This document shows, one piece after another, positions 10,979 to 22,229 of a stretch of DNA of 64,000 bases. The translations under genes were made by a program, and so were the position numbers. Source of the DNA: Chionoecetes opilio (lineage: Eukaryota > Arthropoda > Malacostraca > Decapoda > Majidae); the NCBI GenBank assembly GCA_016584305.1, contig JACEEZ010003766.1, positions 131,001 to 195,000 of the forward strand, in the 5' to 3' direction. Positions within the stretch are counted from its first letter, which is position 1. Each line of letters opens with the position of its first letter. The notes under the pieces are model-generated. The model had not been told where the DNA came from and did not search any database. It worked only from the letters and a program-made list of their open reading frames with translations.

Positions 10979-11418
10979 TGTTTTTGCCTGTCTGCCTCAC
11001 TCTCTGAGATCTCAATGCTGCCACAGTGACAAAATCTTACTTCTTCTTTTTCCTTCCTATTTTTGAACATTGTTATTTTTTTTATTGTTATATGTATACT
11101 TTATTTCTGTGATTATTTATAATCCTAATTTTTATTTCCCTATGTGCTGTGTGATAATTTTTTCCGCCAAAGATTTCAGATGTAGGTACGTACATCTAGT
11201 AAATTGGTGTGTTCCATTTTTGTTGCTTTTTTAAATTTCGTATTAGTATTGATTATTATATATTGCAAGAGGCTATGAAAAATCTGTATAGTTTATGTGG
11301 TGGTGTATGAATAACTTTATTTATTCATATTTTCATTTATGAATTAATTCAGCTATCGATCCATCTATTAATCGAGTTGGAATATAGATAAATTTACACA
11401 TATTTGTCCATTCATATA

Positions 11419-11540
11419 CAGTAAACCCTCTCTAAATCGAACCCGTATAATTAAAACTTCGGATAATTCGACCTGTTTCAGGCCAATTCGAATATTTCAA
11501 TAACTTTCCATAATTCGAGCAAGTTTGAATTATCCTTAGC
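11419..11540. mobile_element. Tc1/mariner (pogo/Tigger-like) terminal fragment
   Basis: Directly after TA comes CAGTAAACCCTCTCTAAATCG, then ATAATTCGA-type repeats, as at pogo/Tigger termini inserted at TA. No matching opposite terminus was found nearby, so this appears to be one end of a truncated copy. Confidence 0.5.
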
Positions 11541-11619
11541 CTTACTAGTGGGAGCTCTCTCATGCGGTGCGTGCCGCGGCTGCCAAGCGTGATCTGCTGT
11601 ATGCTAATTATCGTATACA

Positions 11620-11765
11620 TACGATAGGCGGAGGAAGAAGACGGGAGGGGGAGGAGGAAGAAGGGGAGAGGAGGAGGAAGGGGGGGAGAAGGGAAGGAGG
11701 GACGAGGAGGGGGAAGGAGGGGAGAGGGGGAGGAGAAGGATGGAAGTGGGACAAGGAATAGAGGA
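11620..11765. repeat. Purine-rich (GGA)n-like tract
   Basis: Irregular GGAGGA and GAAGAAG repeats. The open frames on both strands follow from composition. Confidence 0.85.
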
Positions 11766-13301
11766 GAAGAAAGGGAGGAAGAAGAACTATTTTTTAAAAT
11801 TATTCTTCGCTCTGTGTACAATCATTCAGAGTCCTTCACGGGCCTCTTCGCTCCTTCACGCATTCTACAGGAGTCATGGGAGGACATTAGAAGTCCCACA
11901 GGATTGCTATAGTATTCCTTGGCTTTTTAAGTACTTTTACAATCGCATGGGTTGCTCAAATAGGGATTTATAATACTAATACTAATACGGAAAATACTAA
12001 TACTGAAAATACTAATACTGATCGTTGTATTGCCCCTGCCCTTTTCACTAAAAGTGCCCTTTTCGTCGGGAATAGGCTTCAATCATATAAACATTCTAAT
12101 GAAAGTATCTTTCAAATTCAATCCTTTTAACAACATCATGTTGAGGAACTTGTCCAGAATTAACAGTTTGTGCAGAGTAGTATAGTTATATTGGTTTTCC
12201 TAACATGCAGAAATTCAAGATTTGTTACTTTAACCATACATTTCACGCAGATGTCTAAATTCCTACACTGTTTCAAAAGTTAAAATAACAAGAGAAAAAA
12301 GAAAAAGGAGAACGACACGTATGGGCGATGAGGTTGCACCGAGATAATGACAACAGAAACACAAAGAGGAAACGGCTAGGAGTAAAAGTGGACGAGGACT
12401 GCGCGGTAATTTTCTGAGACACTGATTAGTTTTTCCTTGCCGAAAATTAGTGGTTACGCGGAAGTGGAATACTGCACAGTATATTGAGCAAAAAATAATA
12501 TTCAAAACGTAAGTGGTAACTGCGGTAGCGACCGCGCAGTTCTCGTCCATTATAACCAGGGTAGGAGTTAAGGGAGCATCTCTCCTCCACTTTAAAATTA
12601 CGTTTTAGAGGTATCTGTGAAGGTCTGGAGGAAAAATATCACTAATAGGGGCCTTTCTCTGCCATTTTGGCTCTAACAACATGTGTATAGTGCCAGAATG
12701 AACACAATTTTTGAATCTTTCTCTTCGAAGGAAACTTGAATTACGAGTGGCTGTCACACAAAATTAACGCTTCTAATTGGTCAGTGAAACGCTGCATATC
12801 ATCGTTTTATAAGAGTAGATGTATGTACACCTACTGTGTGCCTTGAACAAGCTAGATATTAATAGATATTGCCTGACAATAATACGACTTTTCCGGCTTC
12901 ACGCCCGTAGCAGCTAAAACTAACACCGCATATTTCAGCACTTTCCTGCTGTTTTTCCATAAACATTTCTACTCACACGATCACATCACAGCACTACTTA
13001 CCTTGTGGGCCTGTCTGGCATCCTCTCCAACTCGTGCATGCGGCAAACCCTTCACGATAAAATGAAGTAAGGCCCGTGGCAGCCATTATCTGTTATGAAA
13101 ACTCTACCCACCTACCGACGTGGGTCCACTTAGTTCAGTGAGTTCTGCTGACCCGCTGTTCCTCGGACCCAGGTTTTCGTGCGCAAATGGAACGCCTGAA
13201 TTCTTGGGTTCCGTGAACTGGTTCCTGAAATGTCGCAAATGGAAGAGGCCTTTTATCATTTTCTGGGAGGTGGAGCGCACTGCCTGTGTGTGTGTGTGTG
13301 T
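11766..13301. other. No gene recognised
   Basis: Unique-looking mixed sequence. It has a short AATACTAATACTG repeat at about 11972-12020 and a GT run at 13284-13301 that served as the hAT target. Confidence 0.5.
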
Positions 13302-14721
13302 CAGTGTTGTAGTCAAGACCAGACCCTCCGAGACCATGACCAAGACCAAGACCAGACCCTTCGAGACCAAGTCCAAGACCAAGACCAGACCTTCCGAGAC
13401 CAAGACCAGCCTTCCGAGACCAAGACCAAGACCCTCCGAGACCGAGACCAAGACCAAGACCAGACCCTCCGAAACAGACCAAGACCAATAACAGGCAAAT
13501 AATTATTTTTTTTATAAATATGACTATTATCTGAATGTTTTTGGTCTGTACTGCGTAAATACTAAATCGTATTGTCCTAAGTTGTTAGGATGGGATCGCC
13601 GCAAGTGCTTGATAAAAGCCGACGTCGTGCCAGCCTTGTCCATGATGCTTTGCTTACAGAAAGTACAAACTGCTGTGTGCTTCTAGTTTCCGTGTTTCTT
13701 ATAAAAAAACTCCTTGTGGTCCTTGAACGCAAATTTGATAACTGCTGAAGATGCCGACATGATTACTCATTCCGGTGTGCGAACGGAAACTAAGCGAGAC
13801 TAGTCCAGTACACCTCACTGTCCGACGTCCTATGTCACTGCCAGACAGAGTTGCCAGGTCCTGCCAATTGTTGTATTTCTTGCCAGAATTACTCAACAAA
13901 TTTTGGAATTTGCCAGAAATATTCGTCAATTGAATTTTATTTTCATATGATGAAAATTGAAAATGCCAAAAAAGTAAAGTGTGAATGCCAAAAGTATATT
14001 TTGTGGTTTGTGCACCTGGCAACCCAGCTGCCAGATGTGCTCGATGCAACGACTAACGAGCTCTGGTAGAAGGGGGGTAAGAGTAACGTATAAGGAAGGA
14101 AATATATTTACAAAATTTAATATATGTGAACAATTGAACAACTAGGTCAAATATTTCTGCTTTCATTGCTTCGTTGGCATGAAGAAACAAACATGGGAAG
14201 ATACCAATTTTTGTGGTTACGTTTTCCAAGCGAGCTAGCTAAACCTGTGGTACGAAGGGTGCGGGGATTGCATAGGCCTACATATATATGAAGTACACGG
14301 AGGTGAACAGAGCTGCAAACATGCGTGCGTGCAAACGGAGATTATCACTGCGAAAATGGCCACGTAATGCATGTTCTCTCGACTCGCACGCACTCTGTAT
14401 CAGCGCTCGCAGGGCTCAGCTCATGTATCATCACCGTAGAGCTAGTCAGGCAGTATCTATAGACAGTGCAACGCTGTATGGCGCGCCGTGAATCGAAACA
14501 ACCATGATTTTTCTCAGTGTATGATAATAAATTCCGACCTTCCCCACGCCGCGATGGACTTTTTAACCCTGGTCTCGACCTGGTCTCGAGCCAAACTCCG
14601 AGACCAGAAGCTTCGAGACCAAGATCAAGACCAAGACCACATCAAACGAGACCAAGACCAAGACCAAGACCACATCAAACTGGTCTCGAGACCAAGACCA
14701 GTCTCGAGACCTACAGCACTG
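13302..14721 (-). mobile_element. Decayed hAT element with BED-finger exon
   Basis: A 1420-bp element starts CAGTGTTGTAG and ends CTACAGCACTG, complementary apart from one base. Both ends carry GAGACCAAGACC subterminal arrays (13315-13490 and 14590-14712). The 8 bases on each side are GTGTGTGT, compatible with an 8-bp duplication but uninformative because the target is a GT microsatellite. A BED zinc-finger frame lies inside on the minus strand. The catalytic core is missing. Confidence 0.85.
13527..13760 (-). pseudogene. BED-type zinc finger exon of hAT transposase
   Basis: The 78-codon frame starts MSASSAVIKFAFKD and includes CTFC, then HLRRSH about 20 residues later. This is the Cx2C...Hx4H pattern of the BED finger that binds the terminal repeats of hAT elements. 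An in-frame TAG sits at codon 26, just before KHTAVCTFC, and the frame ends shortly after the finger. Homologous transposases would continue into an RNase H-like core that is not found here. Family assignment rests on the finger plus the enclosing CAG...CTG ends. Confidence 0.75.
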
Positions 14722-15305
14722 GTGTGTGTGTGTGTGTGTACTGTGTCGCTAAGCACCTCCATTGAGTTATCTTTCGTAATGAATTGTATCTCTTGCCTTA
14801 ATATTATATATTTATTTCTACCACTAGCTCATTTATTTATATTTGCTCTGACGTTGGCCTGCATATGAAATTGAATTAAGTTACAATGTGAGTTATTGTA
14901 AAGTGTATTCTTATTAAGTGAACTGGCATCTGCTGTGCGTGAGTGAGGGAGTGTTGCAGCAGGCAGCGTTGGGGCGTGGACTCAGAGATGTGTGGGTTCT
15001 TGCAATAAATTTATGTTGGTTGCTTTGTCTCTGCCACAGCGTTGTTCCTTGTGTTCTTCGGGCATATTTAACAGTCCAAATGGGATGATTTTCCCTCTTG
15101 CTTTGACACCTGCAGTTGTTGGGGAGTGTGTGAGCTGAATTGGTCTTGGTTCATTGATTGTTTTGTAACCGTTAATATTAAGGGTGGCGGGAGAGGCCCC
15201 AGAAGGAGGCGTTGGCCGTTGTGGAAGTCATAATTATAGTGTATATTTCTTAGTTTCGATCAGATTTCTGTTTATTGTTTCTTGAAGTTTCATCCCCAGC
15301 CGGGA
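14722..15305. other. Possible LTR fragment, no gene
   Basis: A GTGTG run, then sequence with AATAAA (15004-15009) and CT-rich stretches resembling the end of an LTR. No termini or duplication could be fixed. Confidence 0.35.
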
Positions 15306-15609
15306 TGTGCAAGGCAGGTAAGACCGCGACCCGCCTTCACCTCAGGCACGGGGATCCACCACGGCCTCCTACAGATAATGGAAGAGAGGAACGGGACGGG
15401 GAGAACAGGCAGGGAATAACGGAGTGGGAGTGGGAGTGCGAGTGGAGGTGCTCTCACGGTGACGAGCGGGCGTCGACACCGGAGGAGGGATGGGAGTTGG
15501 GAGTGTTCTCACGGTGACTAATGGCTGTCTTAACTGGAGTAAGGAAGGTTAGGTGAGGATGAGGAGAGGAAGTCTTGGGTGCTTGGCGCTCCAACCAGGA
15601 CTGCCTGTC
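15306..15609 (-). repeat. Gypsy 3' LTR, outer part
   Basis: Aligns with 26940-27238 over its full length (shared blocks include GGTGAGGATGAGGAGAGG and GGATCCACCACG). It ends with the LINE target duplication GGACTGCCTGTC at 15598-15609. On the minus strand the LTR end reads TTGCACA. Confidence 0.8.
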
Positions 15610-15618
15610 TCTGTACCC

Positions 15619-17361
15619 CTAGATACCCCTAGATACTCTAAAACCACGCTGTGTTTCCGGGAGAATATTGTTAGTTTCTAGGTATTTACTAAGTCTTTTG
15701 TTAATTATTTTTTCATAACTTTTCCCTGGGACCTCAAGTAATGAAATGGGTCTATAATTGATTGGATCTGTACTTGTCTTATTTGCTTTAGGTATAAGTG
15801 TTATTTTGGCATGTTTGAATTTGTTAGGAAAATACCCTAATGATAATGAGGAATTTAAAATTTCTGTGTATATTGTAATTGCTTCCTCTGGCATGTTTAA
15901 CAATATTGTTTTATTTATTTGGCTATGACCAGGTGTGTTGTTTTTAAGTTGTTTTATGATATTATATATTTCTTGCGTTGTTATCTTAGCAGTGATATAA
16001 TTCGAGTCGTCAAGTCTAGTTATATCAGCCTTGTCATATCTTGCCTGCACGTTCCCATTATCTGCTATGTAATTATCTACTATAGCTTCATTATTTGGGT
16101 CGAAATTCCTGTTTTCTTCGGGACTGATATAAAAGACGTTTTCCCAGATCTTCCTAAATACTTCCTCCTTCTCCTCCTCCGTGTAGAGCTTTTTATTATT
16201 ATGTATAATGTATGGTGAGGTGTTGCTTTTATTTCCTCTCAACTTTTTTACATTTTCCCAGAAATCTTTGGGAGTTTTATATAAGGTTTTAAGTTAATTT
16301 ATTTTGTTTTCCCAGTTATTAGTATACTGTTCTTTGCATTTTTCTATTAGATTTTTCCTTAGTAGTTTGTAAATTATATATTTCACATACGTCCAACCAC
16401 GCATCTCAGCTTCATCTCTTAGGTTTTTAAGACACCATTGTAAGTGCTTGATTTTATTGCTGAGTATTGTTTTATGAACTATCTTAATTTTGGTTTTAGG
16501 TATGTATGTCTCCATAGCTTTTAAAATTATATTGTACCAAGTTTGTATTGATGCATCAATCTCCTCTCTATTAGCTTCATTTTTTGGTCTTGCTACTTGT
16601 ATATTTTCTTTGATATTTTGGTTGAAAAGCTCCCAATCGACATTTCCAAGTTTGTTCTTAACAGGGGTGGGTATCGTAATTGCTTGAGCAGTGATGGTAA
16701 ATATTATTGGTATGTGGTCTGATGACGTGACTGGTCCAGCTTCTATTATATGATTGTGGTAAACTTTATTATTTGTTAGTATGATATCAGGTGTCGAATG
16801 AGTGTTGTGGCCAAAAAAAGTGGGAAAGTTGGGACCTAAATGGAATAATTTATTGCTGTCTGTTAATAATTGTATCCCTTTCCCTACAGTGTTATTGTAG
16901 GAATCCCCTAGGATATTATGTTTAGCGTTAAGATCTCCTAAGATGTAGGTTGGGGTAGTGTTTGATGCCAATCTGTGAAAGTCCGGTATGGGGAGGTAAG
17001 GTCTTCTGGGTGGGAGGTATGTTGTTGCGATTGAGATTGGTCCTGTGTTAGTTTCTATAGTTATTTGCAATATATCGGATAAAAAATCATCTGTAATTTT
17101 ATGTTTGATGTTTGATTTAATGCAGATAGCGCTTCCGTCATGTAATTCGTTGTTTGAGTTGATTGTATGTGTTGTGTAGCCAAAAAGTTTAAGAAAGCCA
17201 TCTGATTTTATTCCGTGACTATTAATTAGGATAATGTCGGGATTGATAACTCTGTAAATGTTAGTAAGAAAGTGTCTGTTTGTACTCCAGTTGGATACGT
17301 TGTGTTGTACTATTTTTATGTTATCCATCATACTTGTGTTATTGAGAGGTGTGAGTGCCAT
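15619..17361 (-). pseudogene. LINE A ORF2: endonuclease plus truncated reverse transcriptase
   Basis: The frame from 17361 to 16294 (355 codons) is an exonuclease-endonuclease-phosphatase domain. It has IKIVQHNVSNW near the start, LGDLNAKH at about residue 145 and SDHIPI at about residue 218, the usual metal and catalytic blocks. The usual Glu of the second block is replaced in INSHG. A single in-frame TAA near 16292 separates it from 16242-15619, which holds the RT fingers (KHAKITLIPK, DPINYRPISLL and NILPETQRGFR). The coding sequence then jumps to RVSRGI and the tail repeats, so palm motifs including the YADD block are missing. The copy is therefore dead, although the remaining frames are well kept, which suggests a fairly recent insertion. 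Confidence 0.88.
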
Positions 17362-17368
17362 TATGATT

Positions 17369-18748
17369 TTATTTAGAACTTTTTCTGATCCTTGAACTTT
17401 GGTCTTGTGGAGGAGTTCTTTCCTGCGTGAATCCGCCTCTTATTTTCTTGAAAAGCTGGTCATCTGCAATGCGCCAACAATTTTTTAGGTCTATTTCATC
17501 ATTTTTTATTAGTGTAAGTATTTGTTCTTCTGTATATTTTGTGCTGACAAACCTCCATTTGTATCTCTTCTCCTCTATTCCTTTCATCAACATGTCCCTT
17601 TTAAAGGTACGTGCGGGCCAACCTTCGCTTTTACTGGTGATTATCTCTAGGCCTAGTTCTATCCCGCTATCTGCTCCAGCGGTGGCATCTCTGGTACTGG
17701 TTGTTCCTTGGTCATATTATCTTCTGCCTCCTGCTCCTCTGTCTGTCCGTCTGTTACATCCTCACTAGTCTGTCTAGCCACGGAGCTTTCTTTTGTTGCA
17801 TTTACGATGTCAGCAGAAGGGGGATTTCCAGGTAAATTTATACTGGGAAGATTGTTAATTTTGAAAAGTATATTGATTTCTTTATTATATGTACCCGGGT
17901 TAACCATGTTCATTAAGTGGGCATGCATCATGCAGGTCAGGATAGTAGCTGCCGTGTCTTTGCCTAAACTGATGTCTATTTTTGGCTGGTTACTATTAAT
18001 TGCTGTTGCTTGGCTATAAAATGTTTTAGTGCCTTCTTTCTTTTCCTTCATTTTCTCCTCTCTAATTTTCTTTTACTCCGGACATTTGTAGGCCTGAGTC
18101 CTGTGTACTCCCCCGCAGTTAATGCAGTTTGTTTTCAGCTTTGCAGTCCCTCCAGTTATGTTCAGTGCTACTGCATTCTGAACATATTATATAATTTTTG
18201 TCCTTTGGGCATTGGTTGGTGAAGTGGTCGTCCAGCTGGTAGCATCTCATACATGTAGTGATGGGAATATATACTTCTTTTTTAATTGAATGTAGTGGGA
18301 TGCTCATTTGAAAGCCTACCAGACCTGCCTCTGTTGCTTTGGTGGCTGATTTGGTTTGATTGAAGCATATTTTAATAATGTTCTTTTTGGGGAATTTGAA
18401 AATTTGGTCTATTCCCTCAATTATCCAGCTATTTTTGGCAGCGAGTTCCTCTTTTATTTCTTCTTCAGTATTGTTATATATGTTGTCATCTACATTAAAG
18501 ACGAGCACTGTTCTTTTCGCCCTAAATTCTGGTGGTAATATAGGGTCATAGTTGCTCCCGCTGAGGACTTCTTTGCACTGTCCTTGAAAGATTTTATCTA
18601 GATCATCGTCCGTGCGTGTCAGAACTATATGGCCATCGTTTACATTGATGATCTTAGTTGCATAGACCAAGTTCTTGGAGAGAATCTCCAATAGCTTGGT
18701 TTTAGAGCGAGGTGAGGGGTTGGCGTATTTTATTTTAACTCGCGCCAT
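17369..18748 (-). pseudogene. LINE A ORF1: gag-like protein with three CCHC knuckles
   Basis: Starts at ATG 18748 (MARVKIKYANPSPRSKTK). The first 209 codons end in a zinc-knuckle region with CMRCYQLDDHFTNQCP and CSECSSTEHNWRDC. A frameshift at about 18125 puts the third knuckle (CINCGGVHRTQAYKCP) in another frame. This leads through a stop into 18051-17659 and a final segment at 17593-17369. The knuckle triplet and the position upstream of the endonuclease ORF are typical of nucleic-acid-binding ORF1 proteins of arthropod non-LTR elements. The protein would package element RNA in the cytoplasm. At least two disruptions make this copy non-functional. Confidence 0.85.
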
Positions 18749-19894
18749 GGTGGTTCATTCCGTAAGTGGAATGAGGTGATACACCAAACTATATAAAACA
18801 AAAAATGAAAAAATAAAAATAAATAGATCCTAAAAGACAAGACTGCTCGGAGAGCAAGACCACACCTACGCTACCTACAGCTAGTGCCGTAGCGCGCTCC
18901 CGCCTCCTGAAAGGCGTCGGAGGACACAGACACAGCTGCCCCCGGAGGGACTTACCTAACCCTAACAGTTGTTGCCTCACCCCTGGGCTTCCTATCACCA
19001 ACCCTTCTAAGGGCCCCCCTTGTGACCCTGGCCTGCGCCAGGAATCGTGGGGTTCGGTTTCGTGCGGGGAGTTACGTTATGGGCGAAAATGAATTAACTA
19101 GCCCTTAAAGTAGGCCTAACAACCCGACAAATGACCTGACAAACAACCCGACAAACGACCCGACAAACTACCCAACAAACAACCCCTCAGCACATAGCAA
19201 CACAACAGCTGAGTACATAAAAGCACAACAGACTGCTTAGGTCACCGTCAGAAGCCAGCAGGATGTGGCTCTTTCCCAAAGGGGAGAGCTAACAGCAACA
19301 CAACAAACAAGTGCGCAGGAACACAGCTAGCAGCAACGCAACAAACAAGACTGCGCAGGAACACAGCTAACAGCAACACAACAAACAAGACTGCCGAGGC
19401 TGGAACACAGCAACACAACACAACAAACTTGGCTACCGAGGTAGAAACACAGCCAACATGAACAACAGGAGAACAACGCAGGAGACAAGAGTCGAGCCAG
19501 TGTGGTATATTAAAACTACTTATATTTAAAATAAACTATATTAAGTACTTATTATTATTATTACTATACTATTAAACAAAGGAAACCACAAGGCAAACCA
19601 CAAATACAACCAACCAAACAAACAACCCAACGTACACAAACAGGGCAGGCCCCAGGCCGGCACACCACGTAGGTGCGCAGCGGGACAGCGGTGCCAGGCC
19701 ACCAGACAACTACCTAATCTTGTCTCCCTGCAGCTCCCTGACAGGAGCAGCAAGCCCCTATAACAGGTCTTGAGTCAGAGCAAGCTCAAGGGCAGGCCTA
19801 TGAAGGGTGAGCTGAACGTCTGGCAACAAAGTAAGAGGTGAGCTGGGGAGCGCGGGGTGAAGGACCTTCCTCTGTGATGCGCGACGTGAGAATC
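18749..19894 (-). repeat. LINE A 5' region with AACA-rich minisatellites
   Basis: Upstream of ORF1. It contains ACCCGACAAACAACCCG repeats (19113-19185) and a unit of about 40 bp, CAGCAACACAACAAACAAG plus GCGCAGGAACACAGCTAA (about 19270-19450). A short ATT run lies at 19549-19562. The GC-rich distal part ends at the 12-bp duplication. Confidence 0.6.
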
Positions 19895-20014
19895 GGACTG
19901 CCTGTCGTTGGCTCCTAGCTCGTTATGTACACCCACGCTCTCTTCCTCGAGCGAGGCCGGCGCATGCGCCTTGCAGATCCTCCCCGTGTTCCGCTCTTAG
20001 CTGTGCCTTCGTCA
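19895..20014 (-). repeat. Gypsy 3' LTR, inner part
   Basis: Continues the LTR after the LINE insertion and aligns with 35242-35359 (shared blocks CCTGTCGTTGGCTCCT and CAGATCCTCCCCGTGTTCCG). It ends CA on the plus strand (TG on the minus strand), next to a purine tract on the minus strand. Confidence 0.8.
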
Positions 20015-20805
20015 AACTACCCCTCCCTACTTGTAGCGAGCGTCCACCGGCCTTCAGACGAAACGAAGACCCAGTCACAGCCAGCGGTGAGGGAGCCAAC
20101 ATGATAACTCAGCAGTCGTTTCGGATGATTTGTAGCTGTTTTAACAGAGATCTGGACCTGCGCGCCCAAATATATAGCTTTTTTGACGCGGGAGAGGAAG
20201 ATTCGTTGCCGTCGAGCTGAGATTGTTGTTGACCTCTATGAAGCCCACGCGTATTTAGCGTTGGTCCCGTTTGGATATTCCATTGAGTCGGGCTCCGCGT
20301 GTAGACCTCGGCTTGCTGTCACAAGGGCAACTGATTGAACTGAGGGTGGCGCGTTGTCTCACCCTGCCCCGGGTTGCCGATGATCGCCAGTCAACTCTTC
20401 TTCCCCCGCCCCGGGTTGCCGATGATCGCCAGGCAACTCGTCTATATTGCTCATCTCTGTTTCCAAGAGCCACTATCCCCATCTCTGTGGAGCCCTGTAT
20501 GCCTTGCAGTACGTCGTGGTCTTAAATCCTCCTCTTCATTCCGTTGAGGTCCTCGGGGTAGTTCTCCAGTGTTATCACCACCTTTGCGGTGCGTTAATGG
20601 CGGCGTAACGTAAAGCGACCCGCTTTTTTTATTTTGTTGTTTAGGTGGTTCACGATACGGCTTTGCATGGCTGATGTGAACTGTGCGTGGCCCTATTCCT
20701 GTATTATAAGTTATCTGGAACGGGGAGGGGAGAGCAGTGATGACGAAAGGCCCATGTCAATTTGGTGCGAGCTTGTGATGCTGGTGAGGGGGAGGAACCT
20801 TCACT

Positions 20806-20946
20806 CCCCGGGCGGAGCGGAAACAGTTGGGGTGTTTCCTTAAATTCCGAGCCCCTGTCCACCCAGCAGTGAATGGGTACCGGGTGTTAGCCGGGGGTTT
20901 GTAACCCGCCTCCCGAGGTGCTGGCTTCGGCCAACACTATAAGCAC
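20806..20946 (+). mobile_element. tRNA-derived SINE fragment (same family as 42117-42412)
   Basis: Starts inside the tRNA-like T arm (CCCCGGGCGGAG) and runs through CCCAGCAGTGAATGGGTACC and GGTGCTGGCTTCGGCC, matching the complement of the SINE at 42 kb over about 140 bp. The 5' half of the tRNA head is missing. It lies inside the Gypsy internal region. Confidence 0.75.
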
Positions 20947-20949
20947 TAG

Positions 20950-20989
20950 CAGACAGCTCTCTAGGGGTAGTCTGCGAGAGAGCTGTCTG
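20950..20989. other. 13-bp perfect inverted repeat (hairpin)
   Basis: CAGACAGCTCTCT (20950-20962) and AGAGAGCTGTCTG (20977-20989) are exact complements around a 14-nt loop, immediately after the SINE fragment. Function unknown. Confidence 0.6.
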
Positions 20990-21309
20990 GTTACAGTGGA
21001 GATCCATCTCAGCTGCGTCGATACTGACGAAATTCTTCAAACATCAAACATCAAGTACCGAGTCTCCTACGGTGAATGGGTGAGCCACCTCTTGGCGTGA
21101 CGTAGGGCAGGCTTTCCGCACTACATCATGTGCGGGTGCGGGCATGTAGGGTACGTTGTAGTTCCCGTAGGTATTGAGTGGTGGTAGGTGTGGTGCTGGG
21201 TGATGGGGATTGCAAAGTGAGGCCATCTGCCGGCAGCCGGGGGTTGCGTTCAAAGAGTAGCAAGTGTGGTGAATAACTCGTAGCGTCGCTGGGGGCAGCG
21301 TTCAGCGTG

Positions 21310-22030
21310 AGTTATATCGCGGGCAGGACTCGGGGCCAATCACCTGAAGAGTTGTCGGCGAGGCTGGCCCTAATGGCGTTGTTGATCGTGCGATGAACAC
21401 GTTCACATATTCCGTAGCCCTGAGCATAGTACGGGCTAGTGTGGATTAGTTTGTACCCACACACTTCTCCCAAGTGTTCCCACAGGCGGCTGGTGAACTC
21501 TGGGCCGCGGTCGGAGAGGATGGCCCCGGGGATGCCAAATACGGAAATGACATTCTGCAGCAAGAGTTGGGTAACCGTAGACACCTTGTGGTTGTTCGTA
21601 GGGACAGCAATAACGTACCGTGAGAAGCAATCAATAAAGATCACTATATACTGCTTCTTGTCGTACATAGGTAGGGGTCCCATCACATCTACGGCTAGAA
21701 GCTCCCACGGTTGAGATGCAGTTATGTGGCCTTTTACTTTTGCTTTGGCCGGTAGTCAGTTCCTACTTGACAACCGCGGCACTGGGACGCGACTGCTTGG
21801 GCGAGGGTGGACGCGTTGTCAGTATAGTACCGGCTCCTGAATAACGCCAACGTTTTCTTGAATCCTGGGTGTCCTCCTTAGGCCCAGTTGCAAGAAGTGG
21901 TCATTTTCCACCCAGTACACGATAGTGAGTGGGGCGTTCGACCGTCGTGATACTTCATTGATAAGTTTCATGAACGGCTGATTTTGCCCCCATCGGCATG
22001 AGGACCCGACGTCGGGAGCCATGGCGAGGT
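21310..22030 (-). pseudogene. Ty3/Gypsy integrase (degraded)
   Basis: The frame from 21686 to 21312 encodes the integrase core. FIDCFSRYVIAVP carries the first catalytic Asp, and SDRGPEFTSRLWEHLGE the second Asp region. CERVHRTINNAIRA supplies the E-containing helix after YYAQGYGI, which replaces the usual PQ(A/S)NG. Upstream on the same strand (22022-21819) is the less conserved zinc-binding region, in a different frame. The protein would insert the element's cDNA into the chromosome. Frame breaks and downstream decay mean it is not functional. It is the best preserved part of this Gypsy copy. Confidence 0.85.
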
Positions 22031-22229
22031 TGGTATGCCGGAGGGGTCACCCACCCTAAGACCAAGACCAGATGCAATAAAAAAAACATTGCAATTTGGC
22101 GTCAAAGACGGTTCCGGACTCCCCAACTTAGAGAAATTACTTCTTATAAGGTAAATATCGCATATGTCTCACCAAGTTTTAAAATTTTTAATGTAAATAT
22201 GCAGTTTTAACCAATACTCCCTATTGACC

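Larger units (their letters stand above)
15610..19894 (-). mobile_element. Non-LTR retrotransposon A inside the Gypsy 3' LTR
   Basis: The 4285-bp insertion is flanked by perfect 12-bp duplications GGACTGCCTGTC (15598-15609 and 19895-19906). On the minus strand it has a 5' region, ORF1 (gag-like with CCHC knuckles), and ORF2 (AP endonuclease, then reverse transcriptase that stops after the first RT blocks). The 3' end carries a short tandem tail of the TATCTAGGGG unit. The element lacks the catalytic RT palm. Its clade looks like the I/Jockey group, but I cannot fix it. Confidence 0.85.
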
